Source: Planctomycetota bacterium (GTDB taxonomy: Bacteria; Planctomycetota; UBA8742; UBA2392). From it: a DNA stretch of 64,000 nt. Positions 32,330 through 40,851 of this stretch are shown in pieces. The position numbers and the translations under genes are program-made. The stretch is taken from contig JADKGX010000001.1 in assembly GCA_016722065.1 (NCBI GenBank), positions 2,294,001 to 2,358,000 on the forward strand, given 5' to 3'. The notes beneath the pieces are model-generated. The model searched no databases and was not told the origin of the DNA. It was given only the letters and a program-made list of their open reading frames with translations. Each line of letters opens with the position of its first letter. The stretch's first letter is position 1.

Positions 32330-35094
32330 CACTTCGCCTCCAGCCAGTTGTCGCCGACCCCGGCATCTACCGTTAGCGGAACTCTCAACTTCATGGCAGC
32401 GCCCATAACGCGCTGCACGAACTCTGCGCAGGCCTTGGCCTCTTTGGCCGGTGCTTCAAATACCAGTTCGTCGTGAACCTGCAGCAGCATGCGATAGGGC
32501 AGCTTCTTCTTTTCGATTTCGGCGTCGGCGTCCAGCATGGCCTTTTTGATCAGGTCCGCGGCCGTGCCTTGCAGCACGGTGTTGAAGGCCTGGCGTTCGG
32601 CCTGGCGCTTGAGCATGACGTTCTTGCTGGCGATTTCGGGCAGATAGCGCTTGCGGCCCATCAGGGTTGTGACAAAGCCCTGCCTGGCGCATTCCGCCAG
32701 AACTTCTTCGCGCAAGGACTTCACGCGCGGGTGGCTGGCAAAATAATTGTCAATGAAGCTTTGGGCCTCTGCACGCGCAATGCCCAAGCCCTGGGAAAGC
32801 CCCATCGCGCCCTGGCCATACAGTACGGCGTAATTCACGGTCTTGGCTGCGTTGCGCTGGTCCTTGGTAACGTCCTTTTCGGGCACGTTGAAGATACCCG
32901 CTGCGGTGGCAGCGTGAATGTCGGCGCCGCGCTTGAAAGCCTCAATCATGTGCTTCTCGTCGGCAATGTGGGCCAGCACGCGCAGCTCAATCTGGCTGTA
33001 ATCGGCGCTGACCAGCTTCATGCCCTTGGCCGCAATGAAGGCCTTGCGCAGCTTGCGACCGTTTTCTGTGCGGATCGGGATGTTCTGCAGATTGGGGTCT
33101 TTGCTGCTCAGGCGGCCTGTCGCAACAGTCTGGCGATAGCTGGTATGAACGCGGTCGGCGTCGTCGGCCAAGGCCTGCAACTGGTCGATATAGGTAGACT
33201 TGAGCTTGCTGAGCTGGCGCCATTCCAGAACCTTGGCCGGCAGGGCATGCAGCGCCGCCAGTGCTTCCAGGGCGTCAACGTCGGTGCTGCGGCCGTTGCC
33301 CTTGGCGGTTTTGCCTTGTTCGGGCAACTTGAGGTCGTCGTACAGAATCTCGCCCAGTTGCTTGGGTGACCCGATGTTGAAGTCGCGGCCCGCCAGCTTG
33401 TGGCACTGCTTTTCCAGGCTGCCGATTTCTTTGCTGAACTCGGTGTCGAGTTGCTTCAAGTAGGGGCGATCCACGCGGATGCCGCGGTGCTCCATGCGCG
33501 CCAGTACTTCAATCAATGGCAGTTCAAGGTCGCGGGCCAGGGCATCAAGCTCGAGTTGCTTCAGTTGTGGCGCAAACGCGGCACTGACCTGCAGGGCAAA
33601 ATCGGCGTACTGGGCGGCGTAGGCGCACACGGCCTTGGGGTCGGCTTTGGTCAAGGCCGGGCGGGACTTGGCGTCGCCAAACAAAGTGTCCCAGTTCAAG
33701 GTGTCGCGTGACAGGTACTCCCGCGAAAGGCTTGCCAGCTTGGCGTCTTCGCGCGAGCCATCCAGCAAGAACGCATCCAGCTTGGTGTCGCTTTCAATGC
33801 CGTGAAGCTGAATGTCCATGGCCAGCAGCGCCAGCGCGTCCTGCTTCAAGTCATGGCCGATCTTGCCGATTTTGGGGTTTTCCAGGATTGGCTTGAGTTC
33901 AGACAGGGCGTCGGCAGAAACGGGTATGTAACAGGCCTCGCCGGGTTTCAGCGCAAAGGCAATGCCCGCCAGGCTGGCCGGCGGCTCCGCGGCGCAGTGC
34001 ATCGCAAAGGACCTTGCTTTCTTGAGGCGTGCCAGCCAGGTTTTGAGCAATGCCGGGCTGTCCACCAGCGCGTAATCACTGGGCGGCGGCGCAACGGCAG
34101 GCGCAAACAGGCTTCCCTGCTTGCCGCTGCGTCTGGCCGCCGGCGCGCGCGTGCTGGTTGCCTGGCCGCTGGCCGGTGTGTCGGTGTCTTCAGGCGGATC
34201 ACCGGACTCGTTTGCGGCTTCGGCGGGCTGATCGTCACCTTCGCCCCAGCCCAGGTCTTTGATCACGCTTTTGAAGTTGAGCTCAACCAGCAGCGGCAGC
34301 AGCTTGTCTTTTTCGGGCTGCTTCAGCCTGGCGCTCTCGATGTCAAAGTCAAACGGCGCGTCGGTTCGGATGGTGACCAGCTTCTTGGAAAGCTCGGCCT
34401 CTGGTGCAAAAGCCACCAGGTTTTCGCGGCGTTTGGGCTGCTTGATCTCGGATGCGTGCTTCAAAATGTTGTCCAGCGTTCCGTATTGCTGCAACAACTC
34501 CGCTGCGGTCTTGGGGCCAATGCCCTTGGCGCCCGGAATGTTGTCCACGCTGTCGCCGGCCAGGGCCTGCAGGTCGATGTACTGGTCCGTGGTCAGGTCG
34601 AATTCTTCCTTCAACTGCGGCAGACCGTAGGTGCTGTCGTCGTCTGCATTCAGCAACAGCAAGTCGTTTTCCAGCAGTTGCTTGAGGTCTTTGTCGCGGC
34701 TGACCATGCGCACGGACAGGCCTTTTCTGGCCCCGCGCTTGGCCAGGGTGGCAATCACGTCGTCGGCCTCAAAGCCGGGCAACATGGCAATCGGGATGCC
34801 CCAGGCCTTGATCATGTTTTCAATCAAGGGCATCTGCTCGCGCAGGTCTTCGGGCATCTCGTCGCGGTTGGCTTTGTACTGAGGATAGATGTCGTCGCGA
34901 AACGTTTTGCCGCGCGGGTCCAGGGCGCAGATCAGGTATTCGGGCTTATGCTGCTTCAGCAATTTCTGCAACATGCGCGTGAAGATGTACACGGCACCCA
35001 CGGGCTTACCACGGACAGAGCGCCGCCCGGCAGGGCTGTAATAGGCCCGGAAGATCTGGCTGTGACCATCAATGATGTAGAGGCGATCGGGCAT
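32329..35094 (-). CDS. polA: DNA polymerase I, proofreading site degenerate
   Basis: A 921-residue Pol I starting at MPDRLYIIDG. Residues 1-290 are the 5' nuclease (DSVDNIPGAKGIGPKTA helix-hairpin-helix; GFEADDVIATLA). An Ala/Pro/Ser linker (about 290-340) leads to the 3'-5' exonuclease-like domain, where the motif I acids are gone: the place of DxE reads MHCAAE (365-370). The polymerase domain is intact: motif A DYSQIELR (Asp698), motif B KTVNYAVLYG (Lys751) and motif C VHDELVFE (His874-Asp875-Glu876). Position 755 is Tyr where E. coli has Phe762. Replicates short gaps and RNA primers. The frame continues to 35292, but that part is not conserved. Confidence 0.94.
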   Translation of the reverse strand: MPDRLYIIDGHSQIFRAYYSPAGRRSVRGKPVGAVYIFTRMLQKLLKQHKPEYLICALDPRGKTFRDDIYPQYKANRDEMPEDLREQMPLIENMIKAWGIPIAMLPGFEADDVIATLAKRGARKGLSVRMVSRDKDLKQLLENDLLLLNADDDSTYGLPQLKEEFDLTTDQYIDLQALAGDSVDNIPGAKGIGPKTAAELLQQYGTLDNILKHASEIKQPKRRENLVAFAPEAELSKKLVTIRTDAPFDFDIESARLKQPEKDKLLPLLVELNFKSVIKDLGWGEGDDQPAEAANESGDPPEDTDTPASGQATSTRAPAARRSGKQGSLFAPAVAPPPSDYALVDSPALLKTWLARLKKARSFAMHCAAEPPASLAGIAFALKPGEACYIPVSADALSELKPILENPKIGKIGHDLKQDALALLAMDIQLHGIESDTKLDAFLLDGSREDAKLASLSREYLSRDTLNWDTLFGDAKSRPALTKADPKAVCAYAAQYADFALQVSAAFAPQLKQLELDALARDLELPLIEVLARMEHRGIRVDRPYLKQLDTEFSKEIGSLEKQCHKLAGRDFNIGSPKQLGEILYDDLKLPEQGKTAKGNGRSTDVDALEALAALHALPAKVLEWRQLSKLKSTYIDQLQALADDADRVHTSYRQTVATGRLSSKDPNLQNIPIRTENGRKLRKAFIAAKGMKLVSADYSQIELRVLAHIADEKHMIEAFKRGADIHAATAAGIFNVPEKDVTKDQRNAAKTVNYAVLYGQGAMGLSQGLGIARAEAQSFIDNYFASHPRVKSLREEVLAECARQGFVTTLMGRKRYLPEIASKNVMLKRQAERQAFNTVLQGTAADLIKKAMLDADAEIEKKKLPYRMLLQVHDELVFEAPAKEAKACAEFVQRVMGAAMKLRVPLTVDAGVGDNWLEAK

Positions 35095-35449
35095 GCGCAA
35101 AGGGCGCGGTTTTGTAACTCCGGACGGCCGCAAGGAGTTGCGGCCCAAGCATTGGTTCGAAAAACGAGCGCCGTAAGCGACAGCCGGCACACGAAACGGT
35201 TCAAAAGGGTACAGGCAAAGCCCGAGGCTGCATGAGGCGGGCAGAAAAACGGCTTTACCCGTTGATGCATAGTAGCTTGCGATTGGTGACACAAGGGTGT
35301 CAAGGATTTTAATCGCCTGCGCTTGCCCCTATGGGCCCAAGTGCGTATTCTCGACCCGGTTACACCCCCCTGTATGAACGGCAACAACGAAAACCGGGCT
35401 TTCCCGGTTCTTCGGTTATCGAGTTGCGGATCACTACGGAGTGCTCACG
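35095..35449. other. Divergent intergenic region, polA / membrane protein
   Basis: No gene seen in 355 bp. The polA frame continues open to 35292 without family similarity. A perfect inverted repeat TGACAC-AAGG-GTGTCA (35287-35302) is the only operator-like feature; the expected divergent promoters could not be fixed. Confidence 0.6.
35287..35302. promoter_or_regulatory. Operator-like inverted repeat
   Basis: Two perfect 6-bp half-sites TGACAC and GTGTCA separated by AAGG, in the divergent intergenic region. Suitable for a dimeric regulator; no regulator gene is adjacent. Confidence 0.35.
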
Positions 35450-36823
35450 ATGTTGAGAGCATCTCGACGCGGCATCGCCGACTTGATCGTCATGATCGTG
35501 ATGATCGTGTTTTTGCTCGGCATGGGAGCGTTGGCCTTTTTTGCCTACGACAAGTCGCAATCGGAGAAGGCCTACGTGGCACGCTTGCGGCAGATTCCGG
35601 CGCGTCAAAGCGCTGAAATCGATGCCACCCGCGCGCGCTACGCCGAGGTTTGCAGCCTGATCGGCTTCAAGGGCGATGCGGACTACAGCTCGCCCGAAGC
35701 CATTCGCCAGATGCTCAAGGCCGGTGGCGAGGTTGTCGCCGATTACTACGAAATCAGTGCCACAGACCCGGAAAAGAAGGGCTCGATTTCCGGTACCGAC
35801 AAAGCCAAGGCCGCCAAGGTCAATGGCACCCGCAAGAACAGCACCAAGGTGTACGAGTTCATGGATGCCGTGACCCTGCAAAAGGCCATTGGCGCGCAGG
35901 ACAACGTGATCAATCAGATGGTTGGCCAGCACATTCCCAAGATTCTGAAGCAGCGCGAGTTGCAGCGCGCTTTCCGCAACGATGCGGCCACGGAGCGCGC
36001 CGCCCAAAGCAAGACCGAATACGACGGCGCCAATACCAAGATCGAGGAAGCCAATCGCGCCGTGGAAGGCAAGAATCAGGAAGTCGCCGCCAAGGAAACC
36101 GAGCTTGGTGAGGCAGCCAAAGCGGAATATGACGCCTATGCGCGACTGGATTCGCCGGAAATGCGCTCCAGCCGCGAAAGTGCATTTGCCAAGCTGCGCG
36201 ACACCGCCGTGGCCCGTGCCAAGGCCATTGAAGCCCAACGCCAGGCCCGCCTGAAGTCCGACGCCCGCCGTCTTGACGATTCGCGCGACCCTGACGGCAT
36301 GGTGTTTCTGGTGGACCGCAAGTCCGGCTGGGTGTGGATCAACATTGGCCAGCGCAACGACGTGCGCCTGAACCAGACGTTTCAGGTGCTGCGCGCCGAC
36401 GCCAGCCGCAGCAGCGACCAGCCGATTGGTGAAATCCGGGTCAAAGAAGTGCTGGAAGGCAACGTTGCCCGCTGCCGCGTGGACGCGCTGGACGACCCGG
36501 CCGTGTACCCCGAGGCCGGCGACATCATCAAGAACCCGAACTTCAGCAAGCGCCAGTACCAGACCTATGCGCTGGTCGGCAAGTTCGGCGGCAGCAACAC
36601 AAAGCATACCCGCCAGGAACTGGTGGACATGCTGCTGGGCCTTGGCTACCGCGTGGTTTCACAGATTGACGGCGCCACAGACGCAGTGATTGTGGGCGGC
36701 GACTGGTTGGACGATGAGACCTTCAAGGCTGCCAAGGACCGTCAGCTGAACTTTGAAACCTACACCGAGGAAGAACTGCTGTATTTCCTTGGGTATGCCG
36801 GACCGGACCCCAAGTTCAAGTAG
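35450..36823 (+). CDS. Membrane-anchored coiled-coil protein with BRCT-like C-terminus, paralogue 1
   Basis: A 457-residue protein. ATG 35450 is chosen over GTG 35441 because GGAG lies at the right distance. One N-terminal membrane helix (DLIVMIVMIVFLLGMGALAF) is followed by a long helical region with a Glu/Lys/Ala coiled coil (about 170-275), a beta domain containing GMVFLVDRKSGWVWINIGQRN, and a C-terminal module: YALVGKFGG, ELVDMLLGLGYRVVSQI, DAVIVGG, FKAAKD, TYTEEELLYFLG. The order matches BRCT (strand, helix, GxxV, hydrophobic strand, A-containing helix, EEEhh). It is followed 69 bp later by a paralogue of the same build. No enzymatic motif. Confidence 0.75.
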   Translation: MLRASRRGIADLIVMIVMIVFLLGMGALAFFAYDKSQSEKAYVARLRQIPARQSAEIDATRARYAEVCSLIGFKGDADYSSPEAIRQMLKAGGEVVADYYEISATDPEKKGSISGTDKAKAAKVNGTRKNSTKVYEFMDAVTLQKAIGAQDNVINQMVGQHIPKILKQRELQRAFRNDAATERAAQSKTEYDGANTKIEEANRAVEGKNQEVAAKETELGEAAKAEYDAYARLDSPEMRSSRESAFAKLRDTAVARAKAIEAQRQARLKSDARRLDDSRDPDGMVFLVDRKSGWVWINIGQRNDVRLNQTFQVLRADASRSSDQPIGEIRVKEVLEGNVARCRVDALDDPAVYPEAGDIIKNPNFSKRQYQTYALVGKFGGSNTKHTRQELVDMLLGLGYRVVSQIDGATDAVIVGGDWLDDETFKAAKDRQLNFETYTEEELLYFLGYAGPDPKFK

Positions 36824-36892
36824 TGGACTCGGGGCAGTCTGACGAAAACAGAAACGACCCGCGGTTCGCCGCGAAAGATCAGGAAAAGTGCC

Positions 36893-38509
36893 ATGGCAAA
36901 GCAGCCATCCAAAGTCGCAAGCTGGTACTGGATTATCTCGGCGATCCTTACGCCGTTTGTCCTGCTGGCGACGGTGTTCTGGGCGTACTACGCCTTTCAA
37001 AGCCAGAACTATCGCGCCGAAGCCACTTCGATGCTGCAGAAGCTGGATTCTGACGCCAAGCAGTTTGACGACATGGTTGCCCACATGAAGGAAGTGTCGG
37101 CCGCCACGGGCTTCAACATGGCCGACCCGCTGAAGTCGCGTGAAGCCATGCAGAGCCAGGTCACGATTCCTACCGGCATCGCCGAACAAGACCAGAAGCC
37201 CGTCGAAGACCGTAACCCGATCTACAACACCGTGCGCGAAGCAGAAAAGCACTTCTATGGCGAGGCCGCCGGCACCCCCGGCTACCTGCCCGCTTACATG
37301 GCTGCTCGTGACTACCTGGGCGAGTTTGAAAAGAACCTCAAGCATTACCTGGCCCTGAAGTCCTACCAGTACTACGCCGTTCGCACCATCAACGTGGAAG
37401 GCCAGGCCGCGCTGGTGGCCGGGGGCGATCTCAAGCGCAGCGTTCAATCCGCACCCGATGGCTACTTCTACCCGTCGGATACGGATGTTGAGGCCGCTTT
37501 TGCCAAGTATGCAGCCAACACGCCGCCTTCGGACCAGACCTTGCTGCCACCGACTCGCATCACGATGGAGTTGGTGCTGCGCAAGCAGGCGCAGTTGATT
37601 GGCGAGCTGGTGGCCGCCAACCAGCACCAGTACAACCTGCTGTATGCCGAGGTAACAGGCAAAGAGGGCGACTTCTTTGTCGGCTACCAGAACGAAGAGT
37701 CCCAGCGCGATACGGTGTCCAAGAAGATCGGCGAGCTCAACACGCTGGTTGCTGGCCGCCGCGACATCAGTGTCTCGCGCCTCACCGAGGCTTTCGATTC
37801 CGCGGAACTGGCCTTGACCGAAACCAAAGCCAAAAAGTCACGCTATGAGCTGCTGACCCTGGCAGCGGATTCGCGTATCAGTGGCCTGGCGGACCGCTTT
37901 GAAGCCGAACGCGCCGCCCACGAACACGACCAGCAGGAATTCGAAAAGCTGACCCGCGGCCTGCCGCGCATCAAGAGTCCGATCAAGATCGAAAAGCGTG
38001 AGTCCGACGGCGAAGTCACCTACAGTGACTACGCCCGCCGCGTGGTTCACATCAACCTTGGCCGCGCCGACGGCGTAAAGACCGGCCAGCGCTTTGAAGT
38101 GTGGCGCCTGCACGGCCGCGACCGCGACCTGGCCGTGGGTGTGGTGGAAATCATCCGCTGCCTGAGTGACCACTTCAGCCTGTGCACTGTGCTTTCCTTG
38201 ACCGACGAATCAGAGCCCGTGCGCAAGAGCGACAAGATTGTCAGCCGCATCTGGCACAAGGGCAAGTTCATGACCGTGGCCCTGCACGGCAGCTTTGAGC
38301 CGCCCAACCAGGCTTACAGCAAGGATCGCCTCACGGCATTGCTGAAGCAGGCCGGTTGCCGGGTGGTAGAAAAGGTTCAGCCGGGCACCGACATCGTGAT
38401 TCTGGGCAGCAACCTGCTGGGCGATGAATGGTATCGCAAGGCCCGCGACGACATTCGTTTTGAGACCCTGAAAGAAGAAGAAGTGCGCATTTACGTCGAC
38501 CCGCGCTAG
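36893..38509 (+). CDS. Membrane-anchored coiled-coil protein with BRCT-like C-terminus, paralogue 2
   Basis: A 538-residue protein with AGGA before its ATG. One N-terminal membrane helix (WYWIISAILTPFVLLATVFW), then a long mostly helical region with charged coiled coil (about 290-365), a beta domain with RRVVHINLGRADGVKTGQRF that parallels WINIGQRNDVRLNQTF in the upstream protein, and a C-terminal BRCT-like module: GSFEPPNQAYS, LTALLKQAGCRVVEKV, DIVILGS, YRKARDD, LKEEEVRIYVD. It forms an operon with the paralogue and a terminator follows. With a short N-terminal segment, the bulk is probably periplasmic. Function unknown. Confidence 0.75.
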   Translation: MAKQPSKVASWYWIISAILTPFVLLATVFWAYYAFQSQNYRAEATSMLQKLDSDAKQFDDMVAHMKEVSAATGFNMADPLKSREAMQSQVTIPTGIAEQDQKPVEDRNPIYNTVREAEKHFYGEAAGTPGYLPAYMAARDYLGEFEKNLKHYLALKSYQYYAVRTINVEGQAALVAGGDLKRSVQSAPDGYFYPSDTDVEAAFAKYAANTPPSDQTLLPPTRITMELVLRKQAQLIGELVAANQHQYNLLYAEVTGKEGDFFVGYQNEESQRDTVSKKIGELNTLVAGRRDISVSRLTEAFDSAELALTETKAKKSRYELLTLAADSRISGLADRFEAERAAHEHDQQEFEKLTRGLPRIKSPIKIEKRESDGEVTYSDYARRVVHINLGRADGVKTGQRFEVWRLHGRDRDLAVGVVEIIRCLSDHFSLCTVLSLTDESEPVRKSDKIVSRIWHKGKFMTVALHGSFEPPNQAYSKDRLTALLKQAGCRVVEKVQPGTDIVILGSNLLGDEWYRKARDDIRFETLKEEEVRIYVDPR

Positions 38510-38534
38510 TTTGGGCCGCAATCGAACGCAATCT

Positions 38535-38560
38535 CCGGGGGCGCCTGGCGCCCCCGGTTC
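38535..38560 (+). terminator. Terminator hairpin after BRCT-like pair
   Basis: An 11-bp GC-rich stem (CCGGGGGCGCC / GGCGCCCCCGG) with minimal loop is followed by a weak T-rich TTCAATTC, 25 bp after the stop codon. Confidence 0.6.
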
Positions 38561-38610
38561 AATTCATGATGCCGCCTGCACTTACGTCACAGCCCAAGGC
38601 AAGGCACAAT

Positions 38611-38639
38611 GGAACCAGCCCGCTGCGGTTTGCGTATAA
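38611..38639 (+). promoter_or_regulatory. Possible ECF-type promoter (GGAAC-N17-CGTATAA)
   Basis: GGAAC at 38611-38615 and CGT at 38633-38635 with a 17-nt spacer, about 30 bp before the start codon of the small exported protein. Same motif and spacing at 54111 and 61152. Confidence 0.45.
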
Positions 38640-38665
38640 CAGGTGGGGCTGGAAAGGAAGTTCGC

Positions 38666-39103
38666 ATGCGTATTGTAACCATGTTGTTTGCGGCCTTGCT
38701 GGTTGCCACACCGTTGCTGGCGCAGGACGAGCCAGCCAAGAAGGAACCTGCCAAGGATACGCCCAAGGCCGAGACCAAGACCGAGGAAGCACCCAAGCGC
38801 GAGATGACGGCCGAAGGCACCAAGCTGTTTGACGATGTCAAACGCGTTTACGGCAAGTACTACGAGATCGTGCTGGAGAAAATCAAAACCAACGCGACCT
38901 ACAAAGCCGAAGAGGTCTGGGACACGGCCGTCAAGGAAGCCAAGAACGCGACTTACAAAGACAACAAGGAGTGGACAGAGGCCGTACTGAAGATGAAGAA
39001 AGCCGACCGTGTGTTTGCCACCGAACTGGTGAATTTCACCAACAAGATGGCCAAGGAACACGCCGAAGCAGTGCGCAAATGGGCCGACGAAAGCGATAAG
39101 TAA
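38666..39103 (+). CDS. Small exported helical protein
   Basis: A 145-residue protein. ATG 38666 follows GGAAAGGAAG and gives a clean signal peptide (MLFAALLVATPLLAQ); the frame upstream of it is not likely translated. The mature part has a Lys/Pro/Glu-rich linker and then an amphipathic, Lys/Glu-rich helical domain with the internal near-repeat TNATYKAEEVWDTAVKEA / KNATYKDNKEWTEAVLKM, an 18-residue duplication. No known family. A strong terminator follows. Preceded by a possible ECF promoter, so it may be part of an envelope-stress response. Confidence 0.72.
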   Translation: MRIVTMLFAALLVATPLLAQDEPAKKEPAKDTPKAETKTEEAPKREMTAEGTKLFDDVKRVYGKYYEIVLEKIKTNATYKAEEVWDTAVKEAKNATYKDNKEWTEAVLKMKKADRVFATELVNFTNKMAKEHAEAVRKWADESDK

Positions 39104-39120
39104 GGCCAATCGGAACAACC

Positions 39121-39159
39121 AGACCCGGCAAGGCAGGCGCCTTGCCGGGTCTTTTTTTG
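39121..39159 (+). terminator. Strong terminator between convergent small genes
   Basis: Perfect 14-bp stem (39121-39134 with 39139-39152), loop AGGC, followed by seven T. It lies 17 bp after one stop codon and 15 bp before the convergent one. Confidence 0.93.
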
Positions 39160-39173
39160 TCCGGTTGCAGCAA

Positions 39174-39554
39174 CTAGTTGGCTGGCGCGTTGGCGCCGAT
39201 CTTCTGGCCCGTCATGTCTTCCACCAGCGCCACGAAGGCGCCAATCGCCTCCAGGTTCAACTTCGCGGAGGCCGCTTCGTTGAAGCCTTTGTTGGCGCGG
39301 TTCCATTCATCCAGCACTTCCTGCGACATGGGAATCTTGTTGTCCTTGCTGTCTTTGACTTTCTTCAGCTCGTCCACAATCGGCTGGCCCTCGGACTTGA
39401 AGTCCGCAACCTTGAACGTGCCGTCCTTGACCAGTGCGGCGTGCTTGTCCAGGAATGCCACCCACTTTTTGGCGGGTTCGTCGCCTGGAATACCGCAACC
39501 TGACAACGAGAATGCCACCAGCAACACGGCCACCAGGCCGGCGATTTTGCGCAT
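39174..39554 (-). CDS. Small lipoprotein, unknown function
   Basis: A 126-residue lipoprotein. ATG 39554 has AAAGGGG upstream and yields signal MRKIAGLVAVLLVAFSLSGC with lipobox LSGC. The mature chain is Lys/Asp-rich and helical (KKWVAFLDKHAALVKDG, EVLDEWNRANKGFNEAASA, GAFVALVEDMTGQKIG). I do not recognise the family. It is transcribed alone between lipA and the convergent terminator, 72 bp from the lipA stop. Confidence 0.7.
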   Translation of the reverse strand: MRKIAGLVAVLLVAFSLSGCGIPGDEPAKKWVAFLDKHAALVKDGTFKVADFKSEGQPIVDELKKVKDSKDNKIPMSQEVLDEWNRANKGFNEAASAKLNLEAIGAFVALVEDMTGQKIGANAPAN

Positions 39555-39626
39555 ACATGCCCCTTTCAATTGTGTGAGCGCGCCAAGCATAAGACCGCTT
39601 GCCGCCCAGCGATAGCCTTGGCCGGG

Positions 39627-40526
39627 CTACTCGACGGGCGAATCCAGGCTCAAGGCTTCTTCGGCGTGATAGCTGCTGCGCACCAGCGGGCCGCTGTCGC
39701 ACTTGGTGAATCCAAGGGCCAATGCCTCGGACTTCCAGGCCGCGAATTCGTCCGGGTGAACGTAGCGCGCCACGCGCAGGTGCTTGGGCGTGGGTTGCAG
39801 GTACTGCCCGATCGTGACGATGTCGACCTGGGCGTCGCGCAACTCGTGAAGCAGCGCGCGTACTTCGGACTCTTCTTCGCCCAGGCCCAGCATGAAGCCG
39901 CTTTTGGTTGTCAGGCCGGCCTGCTTTGCGCGCTGCAACAGTTCCAGCGACCGCGGCATGCGCGCCTGGGGCCGCACGGGCACATACAGGCGCGGCACGG
40001 TTTCGACATTGTGGTTCAGCACGTCGGGCTTTTCGGCGAACACGGCATCCTGCGCCGCGTGGTTGCCCATGAAGTCAGGAACCAGCACTTCAATGCCGCA
40101 ACGCGGGCTGGTTTGCCGAATCGTACGGATGGTTGCCGCCCACACGGCGCTGCCGCCGTCGGCAAGTTCGTCGCGGTTGACACTGGTGACCACGGCAAAC
40201 TTCAGGTTCATCTTGCGCACGGCGTCGGCGACGCGGCGCGGTTCATCGAGGTCAAGCTCGGTCGGCTTGCCAGTCAACACGTTGCAAAACCCGCACGAGC
40301 GCGTGCAGATGTTGCCCAGAATCATGAACGTGGCTGTGCCACGCGTCCAGCATTCGCCACGGTTCGGACAAGCCGCAGATTCGCAGACGGTGTGCAGCTT
40401 TTCGGCCTGCACCAGCGCATCAAGCTCGGCAATGCGGCCCGAGGTAGGCGTGCGAACTTTCAGCCACGGCGGCCGAGGGCCAAGATCCGTCTTGCCACGC
40501 TTGAGTTTGGGGTGCGCGGTGGTCAT
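39627..40526 (-). CDS. lipA: Lipoyl synthase
   Basis: A 299-residue radical SAM enzyme that inserts two sulfurs into octanoyl groups on lipoyl domains. Both cluster motifs are present: auxiliary cluster CESAACPNRGEC (CX4CX5C) and SAM cluster CTRSCGFC (CX3CX2C). The conserved C-terminal RSSYHAEE supplies the serine ligand. The start at 40526 is where family similarity begins (after MTTAHPKLKRG); the longer open frame is not conserved, and no ribosome site is evident. The lipoylated E2 encoded at 41986 is a natural substrate in the same neighbourhood. Confidence 0.95.
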   Translation of the reverse strand: MTTAHPKLKRGKTDLGPRPPWLKVRTPTSGRIAELDALVQAEKLHTVCESAACPNRGECWTRGTATFMILGNICTRSCGFCNVLTGKPTELDLDEPRRVADAVRKMNLKFAVVTSVNRDELADGGSAVWAATIRTIRQTSPRCGIEVLVPDFMGNHAAQDAVFAEKPDVLNHNVETVPRLYVPVRPQARMPRSLELLQRAKQAGLTTKSGFMLGLGEEESEVRALLHELRDAQVDIVTIGQYLQPTPKHLRVARYVHPDEFAAWKSEALALGFTKCDSGPLVRSSYHAEEALSLDSPVE

Positions 40527-40620
40527 CTGCTTGGAGTTAACCACGAACTCGGGCAAGGAACGAGGGGGATACCCCAAGCACAGTGTTTCCGCCGACAAGC
40601 GCGGCGGGTAACATACCTTC

Positions 40621-40851
40621 ATGACCAGTAGCGCCCGCCAACTGAAGCAGCAGGCTCTCAAACTGTCGAAGAAGGACCGTATAGCGTTGGCGCTGGCGCT
40701 TTGGGAATCGATGCCCAGTACCGCTGATAGCGACGACGAAGGCGAACGGGCCTACGCCGCGGGGCGCCTGGCAGAGCACAAGCAACAGCCCAAGCAGACG
40801 ATTCCCTGGTCCGAGTCCAAGCGCCGCATGGCCAAGAAAACCACGGAATGA
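40621..40851 (+). CDS. Addiction-module antitoxin component, CHP02574-like
   Basis: A 76-residue protein. The N-terminal half (ARQLKQQALKLSKKDRIALALALWES) matches the short helical family of putative addiction-module components (TIGR02574), and the C-terminal part is Lys/Glu-rich and probably unstructured, as in antitoxins that wrap around the toxin. Its stop overlaps the start of the ParE/RelE-like toxin (ATGA), the normal layout. It is divergent from lipA with a 94-bp intergenic gap that likely carries an autoregulated promoter. Confidence 0.8.
   Translation: MTSSARQLKQQALKLSKKDRIALALALWESMPSTADSDDEGERAYAAGRLAEHKQQPKQTIPWSESKRRMAKKTTE

Noticed and set aside
35095..35292. N-terminal extension of DNA polymerase I
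   Set aside because: Family members begin at MPDRLYIIDG; the extra 66 residues have no similarity to Pol I and cover an intergenic region with an operator-like palindrome.
35317..35375. A tRNA-like stretch (TTCTCGACCC-like text before the BRCT-type gene)
   Set aside because: It lacks a standard T-loop (TTCGANT), no acceptor stem can be closed on either strand, and there is no anticodon arm of the right geometry.
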